Source: Streptomyces rubiginosohelvolus (GTDB lineage: Bacteria > Actinomycetota > Actinomycetes > Streptomycetales > Streptomycetaceae). From it: a stretch of 64,000 nucleotides of DNA. Each line of letters starts with the position of its first letter. The first letter of the stretch is position 1. The stretch lies in assembly GCF_014649875.1 (NCBI RefSeq), contig NZ_BMTW01000006.1:62001-126000 (forward strand). The letters run 5' to 3'. The notes under the pieces were generated by a model that saw nothing but the letters and a program-made list of their open reading frames with translations, had not been told where the DNA came from and searched no databases. The position numbers and the translations under genes were made by a program. This document shows positions 61,826-64,000 of the stretch, piece after piece.

Positions 61826-62838
61826 TCGACGTCCTGGTCGCGGGCGGCGGACCGGCCGGCCTCGCCGCCGCGATCCGGGCCGCCTCCGCGGGCCTGGAAA
61901 CGGTGGTGGTCGAGCCGCGCACCGCCCCCGTCGACAAGGCGTGCGGCGAGGGCATCATGCCCGGCGGCGTCGCGGCCCTGCGCGACCTCGGCGTCCGGGT
62001 GAAGGGCCACGAGCTGCGCGGCATCCGCTACACGGACGGCCGGCGCAGCGCGGAAGCGGCCTTCCGGGGCGGCCCGGGCGCGGGCGTCCGCCGCACCGAA
62101 CTCCACGCGGCCCTGCACGAGCGGGCCGCAGCCCTCGGCATCAGTACCGTCGCCGCCAAGGTGGGCGAGATCCGGCAGGACCAGCACACCGTCACCGCCG
62201 CCGGACTCACCGCACGCTGGCTCATCGCCGCCGACGGGCTCCACTCGCCGCTGCGCCGCGCCCTGGGCCTCGACCACCCGGTCCCCGGCCCCGGACGCTA
62301 CGGGCTGCGCCGCCACTACCCGCTCGCCCCCTGGACGGACCACGTCGAAGTGCACTGGTCCCGGCACGGCGAGGCGTACGTGACCCCGGTCGGCGAGCGC
62401 CTGGTGGGCGTGGCCGTACTGAGCCGCGACCGCCGCCCCTACGACCAGCACCTGGCCGCCTTCCCTGCCCTCGCGGCCCGGCTCGCGGACGGCCCGGGGG
62501 CCACTCCCGTACGCGGAGCCGGTCCGCTGCGTCAGCGGGCGCTGGGCCGACGGGCCGGGCGCGTCCTGCTCGTCGGCGACGCGGCGGGGTACGTCGACGC
62601 CCTCACCGGGGAGGGCATCGCCCTCGCGGTCGCCACCGCGACGGCCGCGGTCGACTGCCTGAGCACCGGACGGCCCGAGGACTACCCTCGCCGGTGGGCG
62701 CGGGTCACCCGCCGCTACCGCCTGCTCACCGCGGCCCTGCTGAGCGCGGCGGGCCACCCGTCCTCGGGCCGGCTGATCGTCGCCGCGGCCCACCGGGCGC
62801 CCGCCGTCTTCCGCACCGCGGTCCACGCGCTCCAGTGA
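61822..62838 (+). CDS. srsC: FAD-dependent oxidoreductase/hydroxylase (SrsC-like)
   Basis: This 338-residue flavoprotein of the geranylgeranyl-reductase/monooxygenase group has DVLVAGGGPAGLAAAIRAAS at the N-terminus, VDKACGEGIMPGG, and GDAAGYVDALTGEGIALAVA with the FAD ribityl-binding Asp. SrsC in S. griseus hydroxylates the resorcinol ring, leading to quinones. GTG 61822 overlaps the methyltransferase stop. It closes the three-gene operon. Confidence 0.88.
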   Translation: MIDVLVAGGGPAGLAAAIRAASAGLETVVVEPRTAPVDKACGEGIMPGGVAALRDLGVRVKGHELRGIRYTDGRRSAEAAFRGGPGAGVRRTELHAALHERAAALGISTVAAKVGEIRQDQHTVTAAGLTARWLIAADGLHSPLRRALGLDHPVPGPGRYGLRRHYPLAPWTDHVEVHWSRHGEAYVTPVGERLVGVAVLSRDRRPYDQHLAAFPALAARLADGPGATPVRGAGPLRQRALGRRAGRVLLVGDAAGYVDALTGEGIALAVATATAAVDCLSTGRPEDYPRRWARVTRRYRLLTAALLSAAGHPSSGRLIVAAAHRAPAVFRTAVHALQ

Positions 62839-62967
62839 GGTCGCGGTGGAGCGTGCGGCAGGGCGCTCGCTCGAATGGCGGACCTCTCATTTCGGGCATA
62901 ACGTCGGTCGGGTGATCGCCCGCGCTCACGCCGGGCACTGCCCCCGGCACGAGAGACGAACTCCACC

Positions 62968-64000
62968 ATGACGGGCTCCCGCGCGACATCCACCCCCACG
63001 GCCACAGCGCACGACCGGCACCGGAGCGGACTGGCGCTGCTGGTCATCGCCTCGTGCCAGCTGATGGTGGTGCTCGACGTCACCATCGTCAACATCGCGC
63101 TGCCGCACATGCAGAAGGACCTGGGGTTCTCCACGGAGAACCTCTCCTGGGTCGTCAACGCGTACACGCTGACCTTCGGCGGGCTGCTGCTGCTCGGCGG
63201 ACGGCTCGGCGACGTCCTCGGCCGCCGCAGGGTCTTCATCTTCGGCGTGCTCCTCTTCGTCTTCGCCTCGCTGCTCGGCGGACTGTCCCAGGAGGGCTGG
63301 CAGTTGCTGGCCGCCCGCTCCCTCCAGGGCGTCGGCGGCGCGATCGCCTCGCCTACCGCCCTGTCGCTGATCACCACGACTTTCCGCGAAGGCCCCGAAC
63401 GCAACCGCGCGTTCGGGGTGTTCGCCGGTGTCTCGGCGGGCGGCAGCGCGATCGGACTGCTCGCCGGCGGGATGCTGGTGGAGTGGCTGGACTGGCGCTG
63501 GGTCCTGTTCGTCAACGTTCCGATCGGCCTGCTCATCGCGTTCGCCACTCCCCGCTACATCGCCGAGTCGGAGCGCCACGCCGGCCACTTCGACATCGCG
63601 GGCGCCCTGAGTTCCACGGTGGGCATGGTGCTGCTGGTGTACGGCTTCATCCGCGCGTCCGAAGACGGCTGGACCGACTCCCTCACACTCGCCTCGTTCG
63701 CCGCCGCCGTTGTCCTCCTGGCCTTGTTCATCGCCATCGAACGCCGCTCCCGGCAGCCCATCACCCCGCTGTGGATGTTCCGCGACCGCAATCGCGCCGG
63801 GTCGTACGCGATGATGCTCAGCCTCTCCGCGGCGCTGTTCGGGATGTTCTTCTTCCTGACCCTGTTCGTGCAGGACGTGCTCGACTTCAGCCCGCTGCGG
63901 GCCGGGCTGGCCTTCCTCCCGGTCAGCGCCGTCATCGCGATCAGCGCCGGCCTGGCCTCCCAGCTGCTGCCCCGCTGGGGCCCCAAACCCTTCATGGTCG
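62968..64000 (+). CDS. MFS drug exporter, DHA2 (EmrB/QacA) type, partial
   Basis: The first 344 codons of a 14-span drug:H+ antiporter are visible; the gene runs off the right edge. It has VLDVTIVNIALPHMQKDLGF (span 1), motif A-like GGRLGDVLGRRRVF, and the antiporter motif C region SAGGSAIGLLAGGMLVEWLD. ATG 62968 starts after an intergenic gap of 129 bases beyond srsC. It may export the cluster's phenolic lipid or an unrelated drug; the sequence cannot decide. Confidence 0.9.
   Translation, partial: MTGSRATSTPTATAHDRHRSGLALLVIASCQLMVVLDVTIVNIALPHMQKDLGFSTENLSWVVNAYTLTFGGLLLLGGRLGDVLGRRRVFIFGVLLFVFASLLGGLSQEGWQLLAARSLQGVGGAIASPTALSLITTTFREGPERNRAFGVFAGVSAGGSAIGLLAGGMLVEWLDWRWVLFVNVPIGLLIAFATPRYIAESERHAGHFDIAGALSSTVGMVLLVYGFIRASEDGWTDSLTLASFAAAVVLLALFIAIERRSRQPITPLWMFRDRNRAGSYAMMLSLSAALFGMFFFLTLFVQDVLDFSPLRAGLAFLPVSAVIAISAGLASQLLPRWGPKPFMV

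Overview
The window is chromosomal DNA of a Streptomyces or very close actinomycete. GC is very high, genes abut through ATGA/GTGA overlaps, GTG starts are common, and several genes look leaderless. Characteristic streptomycete loci are a BlaL/BlaA/BlaB-type beta-lactamase locus, an alkylresorcinol (srs-type) cluster, a secreted cholesterol oxidase, a GH87 mycodextranase and a cyclic-di-AMP riboswitch before a LysM/SLT protein. Only one in-frame TTA (bldA) codon was seen. No rRNA, tRNA, CRISPR array, transposase or integrase was found.

Region 1 (1-7119, minus): six coupled exopolysaccharide genes (two GT4 glycosyltransferases, a polyprenyl-phosphate sugar phosphotransferase, an O-antigen-ligase/polymerase-like protein, a MurJ-type flippase, a NodB deacetylase). 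The last glycosyltransferase runs off the left edge. Region 2 (7456-12897, minus): polyprenyl synthase with a TPR protein; a SRPBCC-DUF4166-TetR operon with two identical-half-site operators; a nitroreductase-like/hemerythrin fusion. Region 3 (13152-18080): DUF2087 protein behind 21-bp tandem repeats, aldo/keto reductase, S33 peptidase, YgaP-like rhodanese, PIG-L hydrolase, XRE-cupin regulator. Region 4 (18126-21479, plus): quinone oxidoreductase and a pair of acyl-CoA dehydrogenases.

Region 5 (21561-26833): a GntR regulator divergent from a class V PLP enzyme coupled to a MalEFG-like ABC importer with no ATPase of its own. Region 6 (26899-32117, plus): a five-gene nickel/peptide-type ABC importer behind a palindrome that resembles a Nur box, converging on a SatP-like permease. 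Region 7 (32848-35798): beta-lactamase divergent from its LysR regulator and a BlaB-like penicillin-recognising-fold protein. Region 8 (35874-46977): mixed single genes, including a TTA-containing phosphodiesterase, a 19-cysteine protein, a secreted propeller-like protein, DUF779, FUSC-like, PHP and a membrane-anchored XRE protein.

Region 9 (47062-56100): SpoIIE-type phosphatase, ferredoxin reductase, riboswitch-controlled cell-wall protein, cholesterol oxidase, and a CMD/DapB-like pair. Region 10 (56101-64000): mycodextranase, UbiA prenyltransferase divergent from the type III PKS-methyltransferase-flavoprotein operon, and an MFS exporter cut by the right edge.

All functions are read from sequence motifs and gene context without database searches. 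Coordinates follow visible start and stop codons, and start choices are explained in each entry.
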